Shown: piece by piece, positions 51,901 to 64,000 of the stretch
How positions within the stretch are numbered: position 1 is the stretch's first letter
Layout: every line of letters begins with the position of its first letter
Source of the DNA: Chamaelirium japonicum
Taxonomy: Eukaryota > Streptophyta > Magnoliopsida > Liliales > Melanthiaceae
Length of the DNA: 64,000 nt
Reading direction: 5' to 3'
Assembly (NCBI GenBank): GCA_947650365.1
Contig: OX393549.1
Coordinates: 29,169,209-29,233,208 of the forward strand
Translations under genes and position numbers: made by a program
Notes under the pieces: generated by a model
Databases searched by the model: none
Told to the model about the DNA's origin: nothing
Seen by the model: the letters and a program-made list of their open reading frames with translations, nothing else

Positions 51901-53476
51901 AATGAATTAGAATGGATCGTACGAATGAATTAGAATGGATCGTACGAATGAATTAGAATGGATCGTACGAATAAATTAGAATGGATACATTCGTCCAAAT
52001 GAATTAGAATGGATCATACGAATGAGTAAGAATGGATCGTACGAATGAAATAGAATAGATTGTACGAATAAATTAGAATGGATCCTACGAATGAATTAGA
52101 ATGGATCGTGTGAAAGATTTAGAATGGATTGTATGAATGAATTAGAATGGATCGTATGAATGAATTAGAATGGATCGTGCGAATGAATTCGAATGGATCG
52201 TACGAATTCATTCTAATTCATTCGTACTATCCATTCTAATTCTTTCACACGATCCATTCTAATTCATTCGTACGTTCCATTCTAATTCATTAGCACGATC
52301 CATGCTAATTCATTCGTTCGATCAATTCTAATTCATTAGCACGATCCATTCTAATTCATTCGTACGATCCATTATAATTCATTCGCACGATCCATTCTAA
52401 TTCATTCATAGGATCCATTCTAATTCATTCATACAATCCATTCTAATTCTTTCACACGATCCATTCTAATTCATTCGTAGGATCCATTCTAATTCATTCG
52501 TACAATCTATTCTATTTCATTCGTACGATCCATTCTTACTCATTCATATGATCCATTCTAATTCATTCGGACGAATGTATCCATTCTAATTTATTCGTAC
52601 GATCCATTCTAATTCATTCGTACGATCCATTCTATTTCATTCGTACGATCCATTCTTACTCATTCGTACGATCCATTCGAATTCATTCGCACGATCCATT
52701 CTAATTCATTCATATGATCTATTCTAATTCATTCATACAATCCATTCTAATTCTTTCACACGATCCATTCTAATTCATTCGTTGGATCCATTCTAATTCA
52801 TTCGTACAATCTATTCTATTTCATTCGTACGATCCATTCTTACTCATTCATATGATCCATTCTAATTCATTCGGACGAATGTATCCATTCTAATTTATTC
52901 GTACGATCCATTCTAATTCATTCGTACGATCCATTCTAATTCATTCGTACGATCCATTCCTACTCATTCGTATGATCCATTCTAATTCATTCGTACGATC
53001 CATTCTAATTCATTCGTACGATCCATTCTAATTCATTCACACAATCTATTCTAATTCATTCGTACGATCCATTCTAATTCATTCGTACGATCGTACGAAT
53101 GAATTAGAATGGATCGTACGGAATGAATTAGAATGGATTGTATGAATGAATTAGAATGGATACATTCGTGCGAATGAATTAGATTGGATCATACGAATGA
53201 GTAAGAATGGATCGTACGAATGAAATAGAATGGATTGTACGAATGAATTAGAATGGATCGTACAAATGAATTAGAATGGATCGTATGAATGAATTAGAAT
53301 GGATCATACGAATGAGTAAGAATGGATCGTACAAATGAAATAGAATGGATTGTACGAATGAATTAGAATGGATCGTACGAATGAATTAGAATGGATCGTG
53401 TGAAAGAATTAGAATGCATTGTATGAATGAATTAGAATGGATCGTATGAATGAATTAGAATGGATCGTGAGAATGA

Positions 53477-53506
53477 ATTCGAATGGATCGCATGATCCAT
53501 TCGAAT
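53477..53506. repeat. 13-bp perfect foldback, distant copy
   Basis: Same arms and GCAT loop as 20429-20458. It is followed by the same series of variant units (including a GGGCGAAT unit), indicating a duplicated segment on the other side of the retrotransposon block. Confidence 0.87.
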
Positions 53507-56055
53507 AGAATGGATCGTATGAATGAATTAGAATGGATCGGGCGAATAAATTAGAATGGATCGTATGAATGAATTAGAATGGATCGTATGAATGAATTAG
53601 AATGGATCGTATGAATGAATTAGAATGGATCGTGCGAATGAATTAGAATGGATCGTACGAATGAATTAGAATGGATCGTACGAATGAATTAGAATGGATC
53701 ATACGAATGAATTAGAATGGATCATACGAATGAGTAAGAATGGATTGTACGAATGAAATAGAATGGATTGTACGAATGAATTAGAATGGATACATTCGTG
53801 CGAATGAATTAGAATGGATCGTACGAATGAATTAGAATAGATCGTACGAATGAATTAGAATGCATCGGACGAAAGAATTAGAATGGATATATTCGTGCGA
53901 ATGAATTAGAATGGATCGTACGAATGAATTAGACTGGATCGTACGAATGAATTTGAATGGATACATTTGTGCGAATTAATCAAAATGGATTGTATGAATG
54001 AATTACAATGGATCTTACGAATGAATTAGAATGGATCGTACGAATGAATTAGAATAGCTCATACGAATGAATTAGAATGAATCGTATGAATGAATTAGAA
54101 TGGTTTTATTCATGCGAATAAATTAGAATAGATCGTTTGAATGAATTAGAATGGATCGTACGAATAAATTAGAATGGATCATGGGAATGAATTAGAATGG
54201 ATCGTACGAATGAATTAGAATGGATCCACCGAATGAGTTAGAATGGATCATACGAATGAATTAGAATGGATTGTACGAATGAATTAGAATGAATTGTGCG
54301 AATGAATTAGAATGGATCGTATGAATGAATAAGAATGGATCGTACGAACGAATTAGAATGGATCGTGCGAATGAATTAGCATGAATCGTACGAATGTATT
54401 AGAATGGATCGTACGAATGAACTAGAATGAATCGTACGATCCATTCTAATTCATTCGTACGATCCATTCTAATTAATTCGTATGATCCATTCTAATTCAT
54501 TCGTATGAACCATTCTAATTAATTCGTATGATCCATTCTAATTCATTCGTACGATCCATTCTAATTCATTCATACAATCCATTCTAATTCATTCGCACGA
54601 ATGTATTCATTCTAATTAATTCGTACGATCCATTCTAATTCATTCGTATGATCCATTCTTATTCATTCGCACGATCAGTCTAATGGATTCGTACGATCCA
54701 TTCTAATTTATTCGCACGAATGTATCCATTCTAATTCATTCGTACGATCCATTCTAATTCATTAATATGATCCATTCTAATTCATTCGCACGATCCATTC
54801 TAATTCATTCGTACGATCCATTCTAATTCATTCGTACGATCCATTCTAATTCATTCGCACGATCCATTCTAATTCATTCGTACAATCTATTCTATTTCAT
54901 TTGTACGATCCATTCTTACTCATTCGTATGATCCATTCTAATTCATTCGGACGAATGTATCCATTTTAATTTATTCGTACGATATATTCTAAATCATTCG
55001 TACGATCCATTCTAATTCATTCGTACGATCCATTCTAATTCATTTGTCCGATCCATTCTAATTCATTTGCACGATTGTATCCATTCCAATTCATTCGTAC
55101 GGTCCATTCTAATTCATTCGCACAATCCATTCTATTTCATTCGTACGATCCATTCTTACTCATTCGTATGATCCATTATGGATACATTCGTGCGAATGAA
55201 TTAGAATGGTTCATACGAATGAGTAAGAATGGATCGTTAGAATGAAATAGAATGGAATGTGCGAATGAATTAGAATGGATCGTACGAATGAATTAGAATG
55301 GATCGTGTGAAAGAATTAGAATGGATTGTATGAATGAATTAGAATAGATCGTATGAATGAATTAGAATGGATCGTACGAATGAATTAGAATGGATCGTAC
55401 GAATAAACTAGAATGGATACATTCGTGCGAATGAATTAGAATGGATCGTACGAATGAATTAGAATGGATCGTACGAATGAATTAGAATGGATCTTACGAA
55501 TGAATTAGAATGGATCGTACGAATGCACGATCCATGCTAATTCATTCGTTCGATCAATTCTAATTCATTAGCACGATCCATTCTAATTCATTCGTACGAT
55601 CCATTCTAATTCATTCGCACGATCCATTCTAATTCATTCGTACGATCCATTCTAATTCTTTCACACAACCCATTCTAATTCATTCGTACGATCCATTCTA
55701 ATTCATTCGTACGATCTATTCTAATTAATTCATACGATCCATTCTAATTTCATTCGTACGATCCATTCTAATTCATTCGCTCGAATGTATCCATTCTAAT
55801 CCATTCGTACGATCAATTCTAATCCATTCGTTCGATCCATTCTAATTCATTCGCATGAATGTAACCATTCTAATTGATTCATTTGATCCATTCTAATTCA
55901 TTCGTACGATCCATTCTAATTCATTCGTCCGATCCATTCTAATTCATTCGCACGAATGTATCCATTCTAATCCATTCGTAAGATCCATTCTAATTTATTC
56001 GTACGATCCATTCTAATTCATTCGTCCGATCCATTCTAATTCATTCGCACGAATG

Positions 56056-56198
56056 TATCCATTCTAATTCATTCGTACGATCCATTCTAATTCATTCGTA
56101 CGATCCATTCTAATTCATTCGTAAGATCCATTCTAATTCATTCGTACGATCCATTCTAATTCATTCGTACGATCCATTCTAATTCATTCGCATGAATG
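56056..56198. repeat. 143-bp higher-order period in forward orientation
   Basis: In this F block the 28-bp variant (GAATGTATCC) recurs at 56056 and 56199, 143 bp apart. The preceding interval (55959 to 56056) is 97 bp, i.e. three 23-mers plus the 28-mer. The same higher-order period therefore exists in both orientations, alongside shorter and longer relatives (a 166-bp interval is seen at 9581-9747). Confidence 0.82.
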
Positions 56199-57059
56199 TA
56201 TCCATTCTAGTTCATTCGTACGATCCATTCTAATTCATTCGTCCGATCTATTCTAATTCATTCGCACGAATGTATCCATTCTAATTCATTCGTACGATCC
56301 ATTCTTATTCATTCGTACGATCCATTCTAATTCATTCGTAAGATCCATTCTAATTCATTCGTACGATCCATTCTAATTCATTCGTACGATCCATTCTAAT
56401 TCATTCGCACGAATGTATCTATTCTAGTTCATTCGTACGATCCATTCTAATTCATTCGCACGATCCATTCTAATTCATTCGTACGATCCATTCTAATTCA
56501 TTCGCACGAATGTATCTATTCTAGTTCATTCGTACGATCCATTCTAATTCATTTGTACGATCCATTCTAATTCTTTCATACGATCCATTCTAATTCATTC
56601 ATACAATCCATTCTAATTCATTCGCACGATCCATTCTAATTCACTCATACGATCCATTCTAATACATTCATACGATCCATTCTAATTCATTTGCACGAAT
56701 ATATCCATTCTAATTCATTCGTACGATCCATTCTAATTCCTTCGTACAATCCATTCTAATTCATTCGTACGATCCATTCTAATTCATTCATACGATCCAT
56801 TCTAATTCATTCGTACGATCCATTCTAATTCATTAGCACAAATGTATCCATTCTAATTCATTCGTACGATCCATTCTAATTCATTCATACGATCCATTCT
56901 AATTCATTCGTAAGATCCATTCTAATTCATTCGTACGATCCATTCTAATTCATTTGTACGATCCATTCTAATTCATTCGCGAATGTATCCATTCTAATTC
57001 ATTCGTACGATCCATTCTAATTCATTCGTACGATCCATTCTAATTCATTCGTACGATCC

Positions 57060-57400
57060 ATTCTAATTCATTCATACGATCTATTCTAATTCATTCATAC
57101 AATCCATTCTAATTCTTTCACACGATCCATTCTAATTCATTCGTACGATCCATTCTAATTCATTCGCACAATCCATTCTATTTCATTCGTACGATCCATT
57201 CTTACTCATTCGTATGATCCATTCTAATTCATTCGCACGAATGTATCCATAATGGATCATACTAATGAGTAAGAATGGATCGTACGAATGAAATAGAATG
57301 GATTGTGCGAATGAATTAGAATGGACCGTACGAATGAATTAGACGTACGAATGAATTAGAATGGATACATTCGTGCTAATAAATTAGAATGGATCATACG
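57060..57400. repeat. Satellite segmental duplication, family A copy 3 (partial)
   Basis: Matches family A across the F-to-R flip at 57250 and the truncated unit at about 57337-57350, then departs: the R-to-F flip that follows in copies 1, 2 and 4 is missing and R units continue. Confidence 0.8.
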
Positions 57401-60400
57401 AATAAGTAAGAATGGATCGTGCGAATGAATTAGAATGGATCGTGCGAATGAATTAGAATGGATCGTACGAATGAATTAGAATGGATCGTATGAATGAGTA
57501 AGAATGGATCGTACGAATGAAATAGAATGGATTGTACGAAGGAATTAGAATGGATTCGTACGAATGAATTAGAATAGATACATTCGTGCGAATGAATTAG
57601 AATGGATCATACGAATGAGTAAGATTGGATCGTACGAATTAAATAGAATAGATTGTACGAATGAATTAGAATGGATCCTACGAATGAATTAGAACGGATC
57701 GTGTGAAAGAATTAGAATGGATTGTATGAATTAATTAGAATGGATCGTACGAATGAATTAGAATAGATCGTACGAATGAATTAGAATGGATACATTCGTG
57801 CGAATGAATGAGAATTGATCGTACGAATGAATTAGAATGGATATTTTCGTACAAATGAATTAGAATGGATTGTATGAATGAATTAGAATGGATCGTATGA
57901 GTGAATTAGAATGGATCGTACGAATGAAATAGAATGAATTAGAATGAATTAGAATTGATCGTACGAATGAAATAGAATGGATTGTACGAATGATTTAGAA
58001 TGGATCGTACGAATGAATTAGAATGGATCGTACGAATGATTTAGGATGGATACGTTCGTGCGAATGAATTAGAATGGATCATACGAATGAGTAAGAATGG
58101 ATCGTACGAATGAAATAGAATGGATTGTACGAATGAATTAGAATGGATTCGTACGAATGAATTAGAATGGATACATTCGTGCGAATGAATTAGAATGGAT
58201 CGTACCAATGAGTAAGAATGGATCGTATGAATGAAATAGAATGGATTGTGCGAATGAATTAGAATGGATCGTACGAATGAATTAGAATGGATCATACGAA
58301 TTAATTAGAATGGATCATACGAATGAATTAGAATGGATCGTACGAATGACTTAGAATGGATCGTACGAATGAATTAGAATGGATCATACGAATTAATTAG
58401 AATGGATCGTACGAATGAATTAGAATGGATCGTACGAATGAATTAGAATGGATCGTACGAATGAATTAGAATGGATACATTTGTGCGAATGAACTTAGAA
58501 TGGATCGTACGAATGGATTAGAATGGATCGTACGAATGGATTAGAATGGATACATTCGTGCAAATGAATTAGAATGGATTGTATGAATGAATTAGAATGG
58601 ATCGTACGATCCATTCGAATTCATTCGCACGATCCATTCTAATTCATTCGTACGATCCATTCTAATTCATTCATACGATCCATTCTAATTCATTCGTACG
58701 ATCCATTCTAATTCATTCATATATTCCATTCTAATTCATTCGTACGATCTATTCTATTTCATTCGTACGATTCATTCTTACTCATTCGTATGATCCATTC
58801 TAATTCGTTCGGACGAATGTATCCATTCTAATTTATTCGTACGATCCATTCTAATTCATTCGTATGATCCATTCTAATTCATTCGTACGATCCATTCTAA
58901 TTCATTCGTAGGATCCATTCTTACTCATTCGTATGATCCATTCTAATTCATTCGTACGATCCATTCTAATTCATTTGCTCGAATGTATCTATTCTAATCC
59001 ATTCGTACGATCTATTGTAATTCATTCGTACGATCCATTCTAATGCATTCGCACGATCCATTCTAATTCATTCGTACGATCCATTCTAATTCATTCGTAC
59101 GATCCATTCTAATCCATTCGTAAGATCCATTCTAATTAATTCGTATGATCCATTCTAATTCATTCGTACGATCCATTCTAATTCATTTGCACGAATATAA
59201 TTCATTCGTACGATCCATTCTAATTCATTCGCACGAATGTCACCATTCTAATTCATTTGTACGATCCATTCTAATTAATTCGTATGATCCATTCTAATTC
59301 ATTCGTACGATCCATTATAATTCATTCATACAATCCATTTAGATTCATTCGCACAAATATATCCATTCAAATTCATTCGTACGATCCATTCTACGATCCA
59401 TTCTAATTCATTCGTATATTCCATTCTAATTAATTAGCATGATCCATGCTAATGAATTAGAATGGATCGTACGATCCAATCTAATTCATTCATACGATCC
59501 ATTCTTACTCATTCGTATGATCCATTCTAATTCAATCGTACGATCCATTCTAATTCATTCGTACGATCCATTCTAATTCCTTCGTATGATCCATTCTAAT
59601 TCATTCGTACGATCCATTCTTACTCATTGGTACGATCCATTCTAATTCAGTCGCACGAATATATCCATTCTAATTCATTCGTACGAATCCATTCTAATTC
59701 ATTCGTACAATCTATTCTATTTCATTCGTACGATCCATTCTAATCCATTCTAATTCATTCGTACGATCCATTCTTACTCATTCGTACGATCCATTCTAAT
59801 TCATTCATTCGATCCATTCTAATTCATTCGCACGATCCATTCTCATTCATTCGTATGATCCATTCTAATCCATTCGTACGATCCATTCTAATTCATTCGT
59901 ACGATCCATTCCAATTCATTCGTCTGATCCATTCTAATTCATTCGCACGAATGTATCCATTCTAATTCATTCGTATGATCCATTCTAATTCATTCGTACG
60001 ATCTATTCTAATTCATTCGTACGATCCATTCTAATTCATTCGCACGAATGTATCCATTCTAGTTCATTCGTACTATCCATTCTAATTCATTCGTACGATC
60101 CATTCTAATTCATTCGCACGATCCATTCTAATTCATTCGTACGATCAATTCTAATTCATTCGTGCAATCCATTCTATTTCATTCGTACGATCCATTCTTA
60201 CTCATTCGTACGATCCATTCTAATTCATTCACACGAATGTATCCATTCGTACGAATGAATTAGAATAGATTGTACGAATGAATTAGAATGGATCGTACGA
60301 AGGAATTAGAATGGATCGTACGAATGAATTAGAATGGATCGTACGAATGAATTAGAATGGATCGTACGAAGGAATTAGAATGGATCGTACGAATGAATTA

Positions 60401-60484
60401 GAATGGATCGTACGATTGAAATAGAATGGATCATACGAATGAGTAAGAATGGATCGTATGAATGAATTAGATTGGATCGTACGA

Positions 60485-60531
60485 TCCATTCTAATTCATT
60501 AGCATGGATCGTGCTAATGAATTAGAATGGA
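60485..60531. repeat. 20-bp perfect inverted repeat, second copy
   Basis: Arms 60485-60504 and 60512-60531 with the same 7-base loop as 3467-3513. Flanking variant units on both sides also match (GGAATATACG; GATCGTAGAATGGATCG), so this is a segmental duplicate about 57 kb away. Confidence 0.9.
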
Positions 60532-61559
60532 ATATACGAATGAATTAGAATGGATCGTAGAATGGATCGTACGAATGAATTAGAATGAATTAGAATGGAT
60601 CGTACGAATGAATTAGAATAGATCATAGGAATGAATTAGAATGGATCGTGCAAATGAATTAGAATGGATACATTCGTGCGAATGAATTAGAATGGATCGT
60701 GCGAATGAATTAGAATGGATCGTACGAATGAATTAGAATGGATATATTTGAACGAATAAATTAGAATGGATCATACGAATGAATTAGAATGGATCGTACG
60801 AATGAATTAGAATGGATAGTGCGAATGAATTAGAATCGTTCGTACGAATGAATTAGAATGGATCGTACGAATGAATTAGAATGGATCATACGAATGAGTA
60901 AGAATGGATCATACGAATGCAATAGAATGGATCGTACGAATGAATTAGAATGGATCGTACGAATAAATTAGAATGGATACATTCGTCCGAATGAATTAGA
61001 ATGGATCATACGAATGAGTAATAATGGATCGTACGAATGAAATAGAATAGATTGTACGAATGAATTATAATGCATCCTACGAATGAATAAGAATGGATCG
61101 TGTGAAAGAATTAGAATGGATTGTATGAATGAATTAGAATGGATCGTATGAATGAATTAGAATGGATCGTGCGAATGAATTCGAATGGATCGTACGAATT
61201 CATTCTAATTCATTCATACAATCTATTCTAATTCTTTCACACGATCCATTCTAATTCATTCGTACTTTCCATTCTAATTCATTAGCACGATCCATGCTAA
61301 TTCAATCGTTCGATCAATTCTAATTCATTAGCACGATCCATTCTAATTCATTCGTACGATCCATTCTAATTCATTCGCACGATCCATTCTAATTCGTTCA
61401 TAGGATCCATTCTAATTCATTCATACGATCTATTCTAATTCTTTCGCACGAATGTATCCATTCTAATTCATTCGCACGAATGTATCCATTCTAATTCATT
61501 CGTACAATCCATTCTAATTCATTCGTACGATCCATTCTAATTCTTTCGTACGATCCATT

Positions 61560-62290
61560 CTAATTCATTCATACGATCTATTCTAATTCATTCATACAAT
61601 CCATTCTAATTCTTTCACACGATCCATTCTAATTCATTCGTACGATCCATTCTAATTCATTCGCACAATCTATTCTATTTCATTCATACGATCCATTCTT
61701 ACTCATTCGTATGATCCATTCTAATTCATTCGCACGAATGTATCCATAATGGATCATACAAATGAGTAAGAATGGATCGTACAAATGAAATAGAATAGAT
61801 TGTGCGAATGAATTAGAATGGACCGTACGAATGAATTAGACGTACGAATGAATTAGAATGGATACATTCGTGCGAATAAATTAGAATGGATCATACGAAT
61901 GAGTAAGAATGGATCGTCATTTTAATTCATTCGTATGATCCATTCTAATTCATTTGTATCCATTCTATTTCATTCGCACGATCCATTCTAATTCATTCGC
62001 GCAATCCATTCTAATTCATTCGTACGATCCATTCTAATTCATTCGTATGATCCATTCTAATTCATTCATACAATCCATTCTAATTTATTCACACGAATGT
62101 ATCCATTCTAATTCATTCTTACGATCCATTCTAATTCATTCGCACAATCTATTCTAATTCATTCATACGATCCATTCTAATTCATTCGCACGAATGTATC
62201 CATTCTAATTCATTTATACGATCCATTCTACTTCATTCGTACTATCCGTTCTAATTCACTCATATGATCCATTCTAATTCATTCATACGA
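61560..62290. repeat. Satellite segmental duplication, family A copy 4
   Basis: Carries the flip at 61747, the truncated unit at about 61836-61849, the R-to-F flip at about 61918 and the ACTATCCGTTC unit. Its upstream part matches 57060-57250 and its downstream part matches 932-1300. Confidence 0.84.
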
Positions 62291-64000
62291 TCCATTCTAA
62301 TTCATTCGTACGAATATATCAATTCTAATTCTTTCGTACGATGCATTCTAATTCATTCGTACGATCCATTCTAATTCATTCATTTGATCCATTCTAATTC
62401 ATTCGTACGATCCATTCTAATTCATTCGTCTGATCCATTCTAATTCATTCGCACGAATGTATCCATTCTAATTCTTTCGGACGATCCATTCTAATTCATT
62501 CTCACGATCCATTCTAATTCATTCGTACGATCCATTCTAATTCATTCATACGATCTATTCTAATTCATTCATACAATCCATTCTAATTCTTTCACACGAT
62601 CCATTCTAACTCATTCGTACGATCCATTCTAATTCATTCGCACAATCCATTCTATTTCATTCGTACGATCCATTCTTACTCATTGGTACGCTCCATTCTA
62701 ATTCATTAGCACGATCCATTCTAATTCATTTGTACGATTCATTCTAATTCATTCGCACGATCCATTCTAATTTATTCATACGATCCATTCTAATTCTTTC
62801 ACACGATCCATTCTAATTCATTCGTACGATCCATTCTAATTCATTCATACGATCTATTCTAATTCATTCGTGCGATCCATTCTAATTCATTCGTACGATC
62901 CATTCTAATTCCTTCGTACGATCCATTCTAATTCATTCATACAATCTATTCTAATTCATTCATACAATCCATTCTAATTCTTTCACACGATCCAATCTAA
63001 TTCATTCGTACGATCCATTCTAATTCATTCGCACAATCCATTCTAATTCATTCGCACGAATGTATCCATTCTAAATCATTCGTACAATCCATTCTATTTC
63101 ATTCGTACGATCCATTCTTACTCATTGTACGAATGAATTAGAATGGATCCTACGAATGAATTAGAATGGATCGTGTGAAAGAATTAGAATGGATTGTACG
63201 AATGAATTAGAATGGATCGTACGAATGAATTAGAATGGATCGTACGAATGAATTAGAATGGATCGTGTGAAAGAATTAGAATGGATTATATGAATGAATT
63301 AGAATAGATCGTATGAATGAATTAGAATGGATCGTACGAATGAATTAGAATGGATCGTACGAATGAATTAGAATGGATCGTACGAATGAATTAGAATGGA
63401 TATTACGAATGAATTAGAATGGATACATTCGTCCGAATGAAATAGAATGGATCATACGAATGAGTAAGAATGGATCGTACGAATGAAATAGAATAGATTG
63501 TACAAATGAATTAGAATGGGTCCTACGAATGAATTCGAATGGATCGTACGAATGAATTAGAATGGATCATATTAATGAGTTAGAATGGATCGTACGAATC
63601 AATTAGACTGGATCGTGCGAATGAATTAGAATGGATCGTGCGAATCAATTAGACTGGATCGTGCGAATGAATAAGAATAGATCATACGAATGAATTAGAA
63701 TGGATCAAATGAATGAATTAGAATGGATCGTACGAATGAATTAGAATGGATCGTACGAATAAATTAGAATGGATACATTCGTCCGAATGAAGTAGAATGG
63801 ATCATACGAATGAGTAAGAATGGATTGTACGAATGAAATAGAATAGATTGTACGAATGAATTAGAATGGATCCTACGAATGAATTAGAATAGATCGTGTG
63901 AAAGAATTAGAATGGATTGTATGAATGAATTAGAATGGATCGTGCGAATGAATTAGAATGGATCGTACGAATGAATTAGAATGGATACATTTGTTCGAAT

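Larger units (their letters stand above)
45919..57249. repeat. Satellite orientation map, segment 5
   Basis: Approximate blocks: R 45919-46350, F 46351-47900, R 47901-49696, F 49697-50825, R 50826-52207, F 52208-53091, R 53092-54437 (with foldback 53477-53506), F 54438-55177, R 55178-55526, F 55527-57249. The flips at 46350 and 55527 both read GTACGAATGCACGATCC and match the one at 26796. The flip at 52207 (GTACGAATTCATTC) matches those at 22562 and 61198, and closely 11110. Confidence 0.86.
45919..64000. repeat. 23-bp tandem satellite, right array (mixed orientation)
   Basis: Continuation of the same 23/28-bp satellite beyond the outer retrotransposon, running off the right edge. The first unit (GATCGTGTAAATGAATTAG) completes the unit interrupted at 28576. 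Uninterrupted paralogues of this junction stand at about 3600-3670 and 60590-60680, so the two arrays were one before insertion. Variant units, 143-bp periodicity and strand flips are of the same kinds as on the left. Nothing else is seen in this 18 kb. Confidence 0.97.
57250..64000. repeat. Satellite orientation map, segment 6
   Basis: Approximate blocks: R 57250-58607, F 58608-59447, R 59448-59471, F 59472-60249, R 60250-60480, F 60481-60504, R 60505-61197, F 61198-61746, R 61747-61917, F 61918-63126, R 63127-64000. The block series around 61747-61917 copies 761-931. The single-unit F island at 60481-60504 copies the one at 3464-3486. Blocks here are shorter than in the left array. Confidence 0.86.

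Noticed and set aside
1..64000. tRNA, rRNA or other structural RNA genes; telomere repeats.
   Set aside because: No cloverleaf, rRNA signature or TTTAGGG-type array seen. The only tRNA-like match is the 12-base PBS at 43578-43589.

Overview
This window is plant repeat DNA with no host gene that I can support. About 46.6 kb is a tandem satellite whose basic unit is 23 bp (positions 1-28576 and 45919-64000). One 17.3-kb block of nested Ty1/copia LTR retrotransposons (28577-45918) interrupts it. Plant-type copia elements, a primer-binding site matching the 3' end of initiator Met-tRNA, and a huge AT-rich satellite point to an angiosperm. I cannot name the species or say whether the locus is centromeric, pericentromeric or subtelomeric.

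Satellite. On the plus strand the unit reads CCATTCTAATTC followed by ATTCGTACGAT (12 + 11 = 23 bp, about 35% GC). A 28-bp variant carries five extra bases (CGCACGAATGTATCC in place of CGTACGATCC). In several blocks five 23-mers plus one 28-mer form a 143-bp higher-order period. The array is not head-to-tail throughout: it flips strand about 50 times, in blocks of roughly 25 bp to 3 kb. Many flips lie on the palindromic core TCGTACGA. Several flip points occur in 3-4 near-identical copies kilobases apart, so the array has grown by segmental duplication that copied inversion breakpoints.

Nested elements. The outer element (28577-45918, minus strand, TSD GATCG) has 2327-bp LTRs, a canonical tRNA-iMet PBS and a PPT, but its gag, integrase, RT and RNase H are broken by stops, frameshifts and lost catalytic residues. 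Its LTRs differ at only about 16 positions (0.7%, counted by eye), so it probably moved recently as a non-autonomous copy. Its minus-strand 3' LTR is interrupted by the inner element (28869-36180, minus strand, TSD GGATC), which has 1147- and 1151-bp LTRs differing by 5 substitutions and two 2-bp repeat indels. The inner element carries one uninterrupted 1343-codon gag-pol frame (30575-34606) with all catalytic residues visible, so it may be autonomous. Its primer-binding site is not the usual one.

History read from the sequence: satellite expansion, inversion and duplication came first, then the outer insertion, then the inner insertion into the outer LTR. The LTR divergences (0.7% outer, 0.44% inner) agree with this order. 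Reading frames over the satellite and LTRs are chance products of repeats, not genes.
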